From Paralithodes platypus (lineage: Eukaryota; Arthropoda; Malacostraca; Decapoda; Lithodidae), in the NCBI GenBank assembly GCA_032716605.1, contig CM064480.1, positions 46,555,372 to 46,619,371 of the forward strand: a DNA stretch of 64,000 bases. Reading direction: 5' to 3'. The notes under the pieces are model-generated. The model saw only the letters and a list, made by a program, of their open reading frames with translations, ran no database searches and was not told where the DNA came from. Of the stretch, positions 53,999-64,000 are shown in pieces (the stretch's first letter is position 1; each line of letters begins with the position of its first letter). The translations under genes and the position numbers were made by a program.

Positions 53999-55842
53999 TG
54001 TTACGACCTGGCACTCGGGTACACAAGGGCTCTCAATCAGGACTCGAATACGGCTCGCTGCCACAACGGAAACACACGATCCCAACCCCTGAGTACTGCC
54101 AGCCGAACAAAAAACACCAATACCCTCCAGAGTTCAATCTGCTATAACGGGGTATACAAGAAATCGGTACTAGTGTTCAACAACAGACTAATAAAGAGAC
54201 AGGAATTATCTAGTCTGGTCAACAATCAAACAAAGAAGTAAGAAACAACACCAAAGAATAGTGTTGGCCGAAGCCGAATTAATCCACCCTTGACTAAGAA
54301 CTTAAGAAGTCTTCCACCCTCTACTTCGGATCGGCACTATTACGTTACGTTAATTAATAGTCCTTAAGCATCAAGCAAGGAATCTTCTGAAAAAAGTTAG
54401 ATGCTTCTCGGATGCTCGTAAGAAGTACGTATCGGATTTTGAACAGTAATTCAATAAGCAAAAACACTGGCAATTAAATACTATTAAAGGTTTAAATTGG
54501 CATAAGAATAATTAAAAGAATATGCAATAGTAAATGGCAAACATTAAAAAGAAGTACTCCGCAAATGCAACGGCAATAGCCTACTCGGATTGTGCTCGTG
54601 GGCCACTAATAACTAAAGTAGCCAAGCAACACATGAAATCAATAGTGCATAAACAATATCATACATAAGGAAAGCTTCAATACTATTCTGTATATACTAA
54701 TCGAGTAAAGTCTAGCTGGGGTACTGTGGGCAAAAGGTAGCAGTGACTGAGCAAAAACGACTCGTAGCCTAGCGAAGTCCTCACAACTGTTTAAAGTGTT
54801 ACGTTAAAACTAACAAGTGCACTTTGAGAAATCCAGATCCCTTGTATCTGGTTTTCTCCCGGCTCCTTGACAAAGTAAAAGCAAACTGTTAATAAAATAC
54901 AGGGTGGTTAGGCTCTTGCCCTCACGCACTGTAAATTATTAACTCAACACAGTCAGCCGCGAAGACAACCTAGGCTTCACTGAACCGAAACGAGTATGCA
55001 GGTTTATCGCTTAACCACTGCATCAGACAACAACTCGTAACACAGAAAAGCCTTACCCCAGTCTAGCATTACCTAGACTAGCAGAAAACAGGAATAATAA
55101 TAATAACACACAGGGAAATGCATATACAAGTGCAACAAACATAAATCAATCCTATTCTAAGTTAACCCTTCCAAAATAGGCTATCTAATAGGCAAGTATC
55201 TAGTGAGAACTCAAGCGATAATACGTTGGCTGACTAGCTCTGCACCAACGGGACCATGGAAGTTAAACAGGCAGGGAAAAGAGGAGATAAGAATGTAAGG
55301 TAGTAGAGAAAGTTCACATCAGTCAGAAGAATATATATAGTTAGCAAGGGAAATGAGAAGTCCCTCTGCCTAATGAGTTCTGATGAAAAAATGGCTAGAC
55401 TTCCCTTTTTATACCCGGCCCTCTAGTGAGCCCAACGTGAACTACTAAGGGACCGCCCACTGACAATCATTACATAATTTCTCTCTCTCCTCTGAGATAG
55501 ACAAAGGCTTTCCTAGCACTGAGGGGAGGGGGGGAGTGCTAGTGAGTTAGGCCCACCTCCCGCATGGCGCACCCACTGACCCCCAACTGTGGCTGCCGCT
55601 TCTCCCATCATTACAAATAAGTTTTACACACAATACTTATAACTAATGATATACAATAGAACTCGTTGACTCAGATGAAAACAAAATACATATTCATATT
55701 ACTTATAGTACGACGGCTCACATGAACTAAGTTAGGAAACTCTACATAGACTACAGCCAAAGTTCCTGCCCTGACGATCCTAGCGAGAGTGGGGCATGAC
55801 TAGGCGTTCTGTACAGCATGCTCACACTGGACATGCGTCACA
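53999..55842 (-). repeat. 5' LTR of the gypsy element
   Basis: 1,844 bp, nearly identical to 45961-47818. It should contain the promoter and polyadenylation signal of the element. Its outer end is followed by the CCAT target duplication. Confidence 0.95.
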
Positions 55843-55846
55843 CCAT

Positions 55847-57560
55847 CAATTCCTAATGATAAATAATGATCCTTTAGAAAATAATGATATAATACCCTTT
55901 GATATTCTGGACAATCTTACATTCAATCTTGTAAATATAAATGAAGATAGGCATGACAATGAAATAGACCCTGATAATTATTTGGTAAATTCGCTGAACT
56001 ATAAATTCCCTTCATGTAATTATCTCTTTCCTAATACTCCTCAAGCTCAGCTCCCAGCTCAAAATAGCTTTAACATAATGTGTTATAATATAAATAGTGT
56101 ACCACTACATTTTGAGGAATTTTCTGAGAACTGTCTGAGTCCTCTTGCATACAATGTTAATGTTATCGGTTTATGTGAAACCAAACTAACCAACGAAATT
56201 GAGCAATTGTACACAATTCCTAATTATGAAAAGATTACTAACAACTATACACGCAACAGTGGTAGAGTGGCGATGTTTATAAAAACAGGATATAAATATA
56301 CCATAAGAAACGATTTAACTTTTCAGTACGATAGCATTGAAACTGTGTTCATTGAAATTCATAATAAGGATTAAAAAAATACTGTTGTTGGTATTATATA
56401 CAGAAGGCCCCATACTGATTTTGGTAGTTTTTTAGATAAATATAACACTATTCATTCAAAGGTGAGTGAAGAGGATAAACTGTGTTATATTGCAGGTGAT
56501 TATAACCTTGACTTATTGAAGAGCGCAAATGATAATTGTGTAGACAATTTAATTTCCCTATCTCATTCAAAATTATTCTTTAATTCAATTATTAAACCTA
56601 CAAGAGTGACGTCAACAACGGCTACTATTATAGACCAACTATGGTCAAACAATTTCAGCCAGCACATAATGAGTGGCATAGTTTATTCTAGAATAACAGA
56701 TCACTTTCCAGTATTTGCATGATTCCATACTAATACAAAATCATCACTAGAGCAAGCTGAAAAAGAAGAACAAGATATTACCTATAGAAACTACAGTACT
56801 GATAACATTAACCAATTTAAAGAACCAATAGAAGAGGTTTCATGGGAAATAGTTTATAGTTCAAATAACCCCAATGTAATATATAGTAATCTTATGACAA
56901 TATTTACAGCTTTGTTTAACAAACATTTTCCTATTATTACAAAACGAATTAAGGTAAACCATCTATATAAGCCTTATATAACACCGGAAATACAAGAGAT
57001 GATCAAAGAAAAAAATAAATTAGCGAAAAAATATGCCATAAAACCTATCACGTTTGGAGAGAGATACCGTAGGCTTCGTAATCAAGTTACGACCTCTATA
57101 CGAACAGCCAAAGGAAACTACCATAAACAAAAGTTGGAAGAAGCTGCTGGGGACGGTAAAAAGGCTTGGAATATAATTAACTCAGTTCTAGGAAGCCAAA
57201 ATACAGCAAATTAAGTGATACATTTATTCATAACAACAATGAAATTAAAGAACCAGATGTAATAGCACACCAGTTTAATTCATACTTTGTCAAAGTCGGG
57301 AAAAATCTAGCTGAAAACATCAGAGAGTCAAATGTTTCCTTTAATTCATACTTAACTAATCCACAAGCACCAACATTCTTAATGCCTCCAGTTACTACAG
57401 AAGAATTACTAAATACAGTTAGCCAACTGCGGGATTCCTCTCCAGGCTGTGATGGGATACCTATGAAAATATTACGAATCGTGATGCCTTCTATGTCACA
57501 AGTTGTTTTATACCTCTGTAATATGTCCTTTTCGCGGGTATTTTTCCCGATCATCTTAAA
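55847..57560 (+). pseudogene. LINE 3 endonuclease and linker
   Basis: After the gypsy insertion the frame reads 'PLENNDIIPFDILDNLTFNL', then the endonuclease: 'FNIMCYNINSVPLHFEEF', 'VNVIGLCETKLTNE', 'GIIYRRPHTDFGSF', 'IAGDYNLDLLKS' and 'SRITDHFPVFA'. In-frame stops lie at 56372-56374 (TAA) and 56720-56722 (TGA), and frame changes near 57205 and 57540. The linker has 'YKPYITPEIQEMIKEKN' and 'DSSPGCDGIPMKIL', the start of the RT region. The AP-like endonuclease would nick target DNA. Confidence 0.85.
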
Positions 57561-59449
57561 ATTGCGAAGGTGTTACCAATATATAAATCTGGGGATAAGA
57601 CGCTATTTAATAATCACTGGCCCATATCAGTTTTACCTGTTATGAGCAAAATATTAGAGAAACTAATGTATACTAGACTAAATGAATTTTGTTTATCGAA
57701 CCGTATAATTTCTGATGCCCAGTATGGATTTAGGTGTGGAAAATCAACGGAAACTGCGCTAATAAAATTTAGTAATGACGTACTTGCAGCCTTTGATGAT
57801 AGACTGTTTACAATTAGTGTATTTTTAGATCTGGCAAAAGCCTTTGACACAGTTGACCACCACATTCTATTAGAGAAACTCAAACATTATGGTATAAGAA
57901 ATACTACATTCAGGTGGTTTGAATCTTACCTTAAGGACCGTAACAATTTTTTTTTTTTTTTTTCTATATTCCAACTTACTTCCTCTCGGGCATAGGCTGA
58001 GAGCCTTAACATTCACCGCTTTACAATGAACAGTGAAGCCTGTGAGGTCTTGTTCCAGTCTAGGGAGTGAGACATGTGAAGCACGTAGAGTACAACGAGC
58101 ACCTGCCATCTTGCCTTCACATGAGGCACGGTGCTCACTCATGGCCCGAAACGACCCCCTCTCTGAAGCCACCTCGTTCCCGTGCTTCACTGTCTCACGC
58201 CCTACACTCGGACTCTCACACTTACACACACACAACGCCACCTGTTGAGCAGATAACTCAACAGGCATTGCACCCCTATAGCTATTTTGAATATGGAATA
58301 TTCATACAGTGCTAATTTATCAGGGGACAATGGGGGGATTTTATTGTTTCGGTGGGCTTGTGGTAATGCACTGATACCAGGTACAGCACAAATTCCATCC
58401 CAATAATATCTTCCCATTGATACATCGGGATTTGAACCCGGGACCTTTGGATTACCAGGCCAGTGGCAAGACCACTCCACCACACCTCCCCTTATGTAGA
58501 ATATAATAATATTAAATCTAGTGAACAATATTTAGCCTTTGGAGTTCCACAGGGGTCCATACTGGGCCCATTATTGTTTATTATATATGTGAATGATTTA
58601 ATTAACACAAATGTACTATTTAAAACAATTATATTTGCAGACGATACAACACTTTATGCCAGTCACAGCAATTTAAATACTCTAGTGCAATCAGTGAATA
58701 ATGAACTAAATAATGTCTATTGTTGGATGACCGCAAATAAGCTAACCTTAAATATCGACAAAACAAAATATATTATTCATCACAGAAAAAAGAATGTTCC
58801 TCCAAATGTAGATTCCATTAAAATAAGAAATTCAATGTTAATAGAAGAGCAAAATATAAAATTTCTTGGTGTTGTAGTGGATAGGCAATTGACTTGGCAG
58901 TCACATATACAAACATTAACAAACAAGATAAATAAGCAATGTGGTATATTATATCTAACTCGTAACTGCTTTCCTTCGGAAGTACTTAAACAACTTTACT
59001 ACTCCTTGGTGTACCCTTACTTTTCATACTGTCACACAGTTTGGGCAACCGCAGGTAAAACTAAGATAGAGAGAGTCAAACTAGCGCAAAAGAAAATTAT
59101 TAGGACAATCACTTTCAAAAGAAAATATGATCACACAAATGAATTATTTAAATATCTAAGGCTTTTAAAATGGGAAGACATAAACATATATTGCACTGCT
59201 ATCTTTGTTTATAAAGCCATTAATAATTACAATCCCATAAATATATATAATTTTCGTTTAAATGAAAGATATACCTTAAGAAACACAAGATATTTAGAAA
59301 TTCCATTATTGGCATCAAATCAATCTCAAAAATTGATTCATTATCATGGTGTAAAGGTCTGGAATGCACTGCCTCGGCATATTCTGGATAAACCCTCCCT
59401 GTCTAGTTTTAAGATGTCCCTCAAATCATTTGTATTGAGTAAATATTAA
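57561..59449 (+). pseudogene. LINE 3 reverse transcriptase, interrupted by a SINE
   Basis: RT motifs before the SINE: 'LPIYKSGDKTLFNNHWPISV', 'DAQYGFRCGKSTETALIKF', 'VFLDLAKAFDTVDHHIL' and 'WFESYLKDR'. The SINE occupies 57949-58495. After it come 'AFGVPQGSILGPLLFIIYVN', 'IIFADDTTLYASH' (catalytic ADD) and the post-RT part 'LVYPYFSYCHTVWA', ending at 59449. The RT core itself has no stop apart from the SINE, so the damage is mainly in the endonuclease half. Confidence 0.9.
57949..58495 (-). mobile_element. tRNA-derived SINE, about 547 bp
   Basis: On the minus strand the element starts at about 58495 with a tRNA-like head: A-box 'TGGTGGAGTGGTC' (58482-58470) and B-box 'GGTTCAAATCC' (58438-58428). 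It ends in poly(A) (poly(T) at 57949-57963 on plus). The boxes form an internal RNA polymerase III promoter. It splits the LINE 3 RT frame; I could not see a clear target duplication. The body may contain a second repeat, because it is long for a simple SINE. Confidence 0.8.
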
Positions 59450-59697
59450 AACATCCGTCAAATTGTAAGTTACTTTTGTGCTGAGTATGTTTATGTGGTG
59501 TAAGTTTATGGGTGCGAATTGAAAGAGTATATATTATATGTATGTAAAAATTTAAATTAATTCGGGTTAAATCAAGGTGCCTTAAAGAGAGTTTTCTCTC
59601 ATAAGGCTTAGCCAGTTGACTTCCATGTATTTAAATTCTGAACTTATTGTATATCTGAAGGCTAAATAAATATATTTGAATTGAATTGAATTGAATA
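59450..59697 (+). other. LINE 3 3' region with pentamer tail
   Basis: A short 3' untranslated region ends in repeats of 'TTGAA' at about 59677-59697, the type of short tandem tail seen in CR1/L2-group LINEs. Confidence 0.65.
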
Positions 59698-59793
59698 AAG
59701 GTCCAACATTGACTAAATATGTAAGTTTGCAAGTACATGAGGTTTGGGGCGATAGCTTAAGTGTACACACATCTTTAAAATTCTTTAAAACAG

Positions 59794-59822
59794 TGTTTTA
59801 GGTTAGGTTAGGTAGGTTAAGT
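59794..59822 (+). repeat. Short TTAGG-like run
   Basis: 'TTTTAGGTTAGGTTAGGTAG' shows three telomere-type units. It is short and could be chance. Confidence 0.4.
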
Positions 59823-59924
59823 TCGGTTTGGTTTGATCTACGTAGTTTTATTTAGGTTTAAACATCGACAAATATACTCATAAGCATGCGTAATTAACGT
59901 GTGTACCGATAAACACACCACCGC

Positions 59925-60625
59925 TTGGGTTTGTGTGGGTGTATGTTACCTTTGTGCCTCAGCGTTAAGCCTGTGTATGTGTGCTTGGGATAATGGTTGT
60001 TTGTTGGTGGAGGTGAGCCCTGGAGTGATCTGTGTAGAAACTGTGGCAGCCAGCGCCCGTCTTCAACACACCCTCTATCTTATCTCCCCATCTCTCTCTC
60101 TCTCTGTATTTGACCTGTGTCACGGCCTTCTATGTACAAGGCCGTGCCTGTGTACCATAGTCTTCAGCCTGTGTGTGTATGTGCGTGTGTATTTGACCAT
60201 TGTGCCTCAATGTTCAGCCTGTGTGTGTGTGAATTTGACCATTGTACCATAGTCTTCAGCCTGTGTGTGTATGTGCGTGTGTATTTGACCACTGTGCCTC
60301 AATGTTCAGCCTGTGTGTGTGTGTGTGTGAATTTGACCATTGTACCATAGTCTTCAGCCTGTGTGTGTGTGTGTATTTGACCATTGTGCCTTAGAGTTCA
60401 GCCTGTGTTTGTGTATGTGTGTTTGTTTGCGTGTGTGTGTGTGTTACCTTTGTGCCTCAGCGTTCAGCCTGTGTACGTGGGCTTGGGATAATGCTTGTTT
60501 GTTGGTGGAGGTGAGCCCTGGAGTGCTCTGTGTAGAAACTGTGGCAGCCAGCGACCGTCTTTACCCCCCCCCCCCCATTATCTATCTCTCTCTCTCTATT
60601 TCTATCTCTCTCTCTCTCTCTCTCT
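59925..60625 (+). repeat. GT-rich tandem duplications
   Basis: A block with 'GTTTGTTGGTGGAGGTGAGC' appears at about 59998 and again at about 60498. Between them, 'CATAGTCTTCAGCCTGTGTG' and 'GACCATTGTGCCTCA' units of roughly 95 bp repeat several times. The region closes with poly(C) and (CT)n tracts. Cys/Val-rich frames here are artefacts. Confidence 0.85.
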
Positions 60626-61390
60626 TCACCACCTTCTTGTATAGTCTCTTCTCAGATCATGTTCAAGAGGTCAGAGGTCAACATCATCCTTGGTGGGGAC
60701 GATGCCGGGGTATCACACAAGGACCTCTCTTTCCTCCAACTTTTTACAACAATTTTGCTTTAGCAGTTTCTGATTTAAAGATGCATTATGCAGTCAGTTG
60801 CATAATTATGCAGTCAGTTTGTGTAGCACAATTTGAATGTTAGGCCTCGAAACTATACTACCTGACATATAATCCACATATTTGCCCTCATATGACCCTA
60901 ATTGATTTTATACACTTCCACCAGCAACTACAGTATATATATACAGCATATGTATGTAACCATGAATCTCCATATATATTCATATGAATTGAACTATTTT
61001 ATATAGGCTATAGACATTCTATAACTACCTTGCATAGGCCATAACTCACTTATTATAACACTTAACTTACTTTAACCATACACAAAGCTTACACTATATG
61101 TTTTTAATATCTCAATTGTTTATAGTATATGTTTTAGCTAGACCTTTTCCTGTTCTAATGTACACATATGTGGCACCCCAGACATCACATTTATCAACAC
61201 ATTACAGCTGATTCAGTAAAACCCTTCCGGTAGTTGCTATTGCTACATCCTGAAGTACACACACCCTAGATCACCCCAGGGAAGCTTATCACTTCATCGT
61301 ACACTTTAACCATAGCCTGACACACTGCACCAAGCCCCACACTCCAGCTCAACTCCTCACCAGGGCAACGCCTTACCCCAGAGCTCCCCG
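60626..61390. other. No gene seen
   Basis: AT-rich, apparently unique sequence. Nothing to report. Confidence 0.4.
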
Positions 61391-61393
61391 TAA

Positions 61394-61700
61394 AGCCCCT
61401 TTCACACATTCACGATGTTGGTCCCGATGTACCCTGATTTGAATATCCGGACACAACGTGGTGCAATCGCCAACGTGTGTCGGGGTCATCGGGGAGCGGC
61501 GGGTTACCCACGGTGCGGGACGTGGCAAATCGTGCTTGGGAACGAAATGTTTGGGGGTGTCCAAAAAAATCGCACAAGAGACTTTTGGCGTGGTACCATC
61601 GGGTACATCGTGTTTTTGACGACGTGTAGACGGCGTTTGAGCATCGTTTTGCATCGGTATACACGTGTTTACATCTGAGTGCATCGGGAACATTAACGTT
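61394..61700. mobile_element. Truncated Harbinger-like end
   Basis: TAA (61391-61393) is followed by 'AGCCCCTTTCACACATTCAC'. The next 300 bp has many 'CATCG' and 'CGATG' steps in both orientations, like a subterminal array. The start 'AGCCCCTTTC' is shared with 44040. No opposite end is seen before the window ends. Confidence 0.5.
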
Positions 61701-63576
61701 TTTTGTTTAATCCCCCGCCGCGGCCCCGTCAACACCCAACGTTGCCACGGCAACACCACGTGCTGCACGATATCGACGAGATGTGGCATAACCGCACCGA
61801 ATGTAGGAAAAAAATGCACCGGGAAAAAAGGCACAGAGAGTGTGTGCGTGTGTGTGTTGAGTATGTACTGTATATTCATAGTGTGCATGGGAAATTATAT
61901 GTACAATAATTATTATAAGCCTTGTTGCGACAGCAGAACGGCGCATGAAACCGAAATCTGTGAGAACAGAATATTAAAGGCACATAGCACAAGTAACCGG
62001 TACATACTTTTAATTTCAGTGCATATATACAGGTTTAGTGAATCAATATGGTGAAATCTCCGCTGTATTTAGACTATTGTATTACAATCTACCCGCAAAA
62101 ATCCCGCTACCACAAAACTACCCGAGTTGACAAAATACAACCGATCGAGTTTGTATTTTAATCAACACTTGACGTCAAACAATTTAAAAAGTTAAAACCT
62201 ACACTAAGTATTGCCTTATATATGCAGTATATGGGCTAGACTTAAAAATACTAAGTGTTATTGATTAATTTAACACAAGGTAGTGTTTGTGTGGGTGGAT
62301 GGGTTTAGATAGAGGAGATTGTTCCTGTGTTTTCGACGATTCCATCCTTACACAAGCTATGTTTATATCGATGCTTTTGCACAAGATAGGTTTATAACAA
62401 TACATTTTACCTTCCACAATTAGAGAAAATATGATTCATCACGAAGTGTAGCCTACCTGTGGAGATTAAACGCACTGTTATATTATAAACTATATGAGAT
62501 ATACCGGTACCGGTATATAGTTTTGTTATCGTTATTTTTATTTTCATACTAAATCACGGTTATTTTTTCAGCTGAACATGATGGCGGTGTTTAGAATATG
62601 CTATCATCAATATTGGATTTTATAGAAATAAATCTATAACGATAGTTTTTCGCTTCTATAGAATCCCAGCCGCACCAAAATATTCGCTCTCAGTTGGTTT
62701 TCACCCATAATAATTGTTTTTTTTATTTCAATTTTATTATGAACGGCAAGAGGAAAGGTTATTATATAAGATTCCCCCCCCAAAAAAAAAAATAACAATA
62801 ATATGTGGAATTTCACCGTAGGTGAAGGTTACTGTTCAATCCGCCCGTACTTTCCCTCCCCATTTTCACCGATAAAATGTGGGACAATGAATATTCTGTA
62901 AGCAAGTGTAATATAGGATTTTTCCTTAGCTTTCTAATGGTACATATATGGCCAATGTACGATCAATTTTTTTTATTTTTCCTGAATATTTTTTGTCCGT
63001 CGCCGCTGTCACCCACTGGTAAATATTTTCGCTTCAGTTCATGGTCTATTTTCATATAATTTAACGTTCGATACAGTTTTAGATATTAGTTTCGTATATC
63101 GGCAATGAATACAGATTGTTATTTTTGAAGAACCAGCTCTCTACGACTGAAACCTGATTTTATATAAATATTTTCATACGCCTATACCTTACAAAGAAAT
63201 AATTCGACCTTATCTTACCTTAAACTTGACCGTTGAACGTAATACCTTAACACCATATGTATTGACGATATCTTCCTTACATCTTTGATTGCTAGACATC
63301 AATACAAAAACACATTGTCTTGTCCTTGTGTGCTAAAACAGCCTGGTACAACACAAACTTGACCAGTCTTTTTGTGTACAAGCGCGCGGTGTGTGTAGAG
63401 TGACGTGCAGGTACCATATCCGCCCCTTTATATAGCCTATGCAATTATGTCTGTCAGGCTGCCTGACGTTGTGGCGTCGTCCTCGTCGGGTCGTCACCAT
63501 CATACCACCACCGGCCCTAATCAAGCTCCCATCGTGCCCAGTCGGGTACCGGTTTTGACCGGAATTTGGACCGTTA
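61701..63576. other. No gene seen
   Basis: AT-rich sequence with a GT-rich patch at 61840-61860 and short poly(A) and poly(T) runs. No coding region or repeat that I can support. Confidence 0.4.
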
Positions 63577-64000
63577 AGGCCGCGTCCCATACAGTACGTC
63601 AAGACCCAACAAGAGCCGATCTTTTAAAAATATTTGAATTTTTGAAAAATCGTACATGATCGAGTAACATCGTGTAAATAAATCGGCTCTACTCGAGTTG
63701 ATCTGGAACTGGACGGGGTGCCCGCCGACAGGTCCGTGAAGTCGGCCAATAATTAGTGTATGCACTATTTTTCAGCCGACTGTTTTTGATGGTCGGAGAA
63801 AAAAACCGTTAAATTTTGGACGTGCTGCTGACGTATGTTGATCGGTTTTCGGACGTGCAGCAATCGTTTTTGACGTACAATAATCGGGAATTAATCGGGC
63901 AAAATGTTCGAACCAGACTATAGTAAGCTCGACACGACCATGACATGACAAACGCCCGACTAAAAACAGACAACCAATCCGATCCTTTCGATAACGATAT
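63577..64000. mobile_element. Possible Harbinger-like end, cut by the window border
   Basis: 'TTAA' is followed by 'GGCCGCGTCCCATACAGTAC', built like a Harbinger terminal repeat. Downstream 'ATCGGC', 'GATCGG' and 'TCGGGC' steps recur in both orientations. The element may continue past the window. Confidence 0.4.

Larger units (their letters stand above)
45961..55842 (-). mobile_element. Ty3/gypsy LTR retrotransposon with copia-like gene order (Gmr1-like), 9,882 bp
   Basis: The LTRs are 1,844 bp (53999-55842, 5') and 1,858 bp (45961-47818, 3'), nearly identical, with TG...CA ends in the minus sense. CCAT flanks both sides (45957-45960, 55843-55846). Reading on the minus strand, the order is gag, protease, integrase, reverse transcriptase, RNase H. 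Ordinary gypsy elements have integrase last; integrase before RT is known from Gmr1-type Ty3/gypsy elements. A 480-bp MITE sits between the 5' LTR and gag. The internal part has a stop, a frameshift and a changed protease residue. Confidence 0.93.
45916..59697 (+). mobile_element. LINE 3 (CR1/L2-like), split by a gypsy element and a SINE
   Basis: A LINE frame starts at about 45916 ('MPYNDVLPFHNLNDH'), is interrupted by the LTR element at 45961, and resumes in a compatible frame at 55847. Endonuclease and RT follow to the stop at 59449, then a short 3' region ending in a (TTGAA)n-type tail at about 59677-59697. The RT style and pentamer tail suggest the CR1/L2 group (Daphne or Crack type). Internal stops, frameshifts and two insertions make it inactive. 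The true 5' end may lie upstream of 45916. Confidence 0.85.

Noticed and set aside
59899..60843. Cys/Val-rich repeat protein
   Set aside because: It comes from GT-rich tandem duplications; the frame changes between copies.

Overview
This is eukaryotic DNA and almost all of it is transposable elements (TEs) and tandem repeats. I see no bacterial operons, no CRISPR array, no rRNA and no intact tRNA gene. The mix of elements (a Penelope-like element, several LINE lineages, PIF/Harbinger elements with introns, piggyBac-type and mariner-type MITEs, a Ty3/gypsy element with long LTRs), the dense GA/CT/AT microsatellites and a short run of the arthropod telomere motif TTAGG suggest an arthropod. A decapod crustacean is my best guess; that is an inference. 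No host gene is supported with confidence. The nearest candidates are a cold-shock-domain reading frame (25.9-26.7 kb) and one exon-like stretch (23.1 kb).

Layout. 0-7.6 kb: minisatellites (36 bp; mixed 27/42 bp; 61 bp), palindromic MITEs, and a dispersed foldback repeat seen five times in the window. 7.65-10.84 kb: a broken Penelope-like element on the minus strand (RT plus GIY-YIG endonuclease), itself hit by a 613-bp insertion. 11-13.2 kb: foldback repeats, a LINE 3' fragment and a TTAA MITE. 13,500-19,670: a complete 6.2-kb PIF/Harbinger element with perfect TAA target duplications, a transposase gene with an intron, a convergent four-exon MADF gene, and arrays of short motifs at both ends. 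20.67-22.79 kb: a 2.1-kb array of a 17-bp unit. 24.3-24.8 kb: a piggyBac-type MITE. 25.3-26.7 kb: the cold-shock-domain frame. 26.7-38.6 kb: two LINEs head to tail on the minus strand; the upstream one has a second 4.8-kb Harbinger inserted in its ORF1. 39.4-43.3 kb: GAT-rich repeats, then a tandem array of ~1.13-kb units encoding an unrecognised protein made of ~80-residue repeats and carrying a 480-bp MITE. 43.4-43.9 kb: a mariner-type foldback MITE. 45.9-59.7 kb: a LINE broken by a 9.9-kb Ty3/gypsy element and by a tRNA-derived SINE. 59.9-64 kb: GT-rich duplications, AT-rich sequence and truncated Harbinger-like ends.

Most notable points: (1) the gypsy element at 45,961-55,842 has integrase before reverse transcriptase, the copia-like order known from Gmr1-type elements, together with a SCAN-like gag; (2) the tandem array keeps both a MITE-free and MITE-filled versions of the same site, so its history can be ordered; (3) a Y-box-like cold-shock domain lies next to text resembling LINE ORF1; (4) Harbinger 1 has long subterminal motif arrays and a partner MADF gene; (5) the four variants of the 17-bp satellite are the CpG, TpG, CpA and TpA states of one dinucleotide. 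Nearly every coding region is damaged by stops or frameshifts, so the elements look mostly inactive as they stand.
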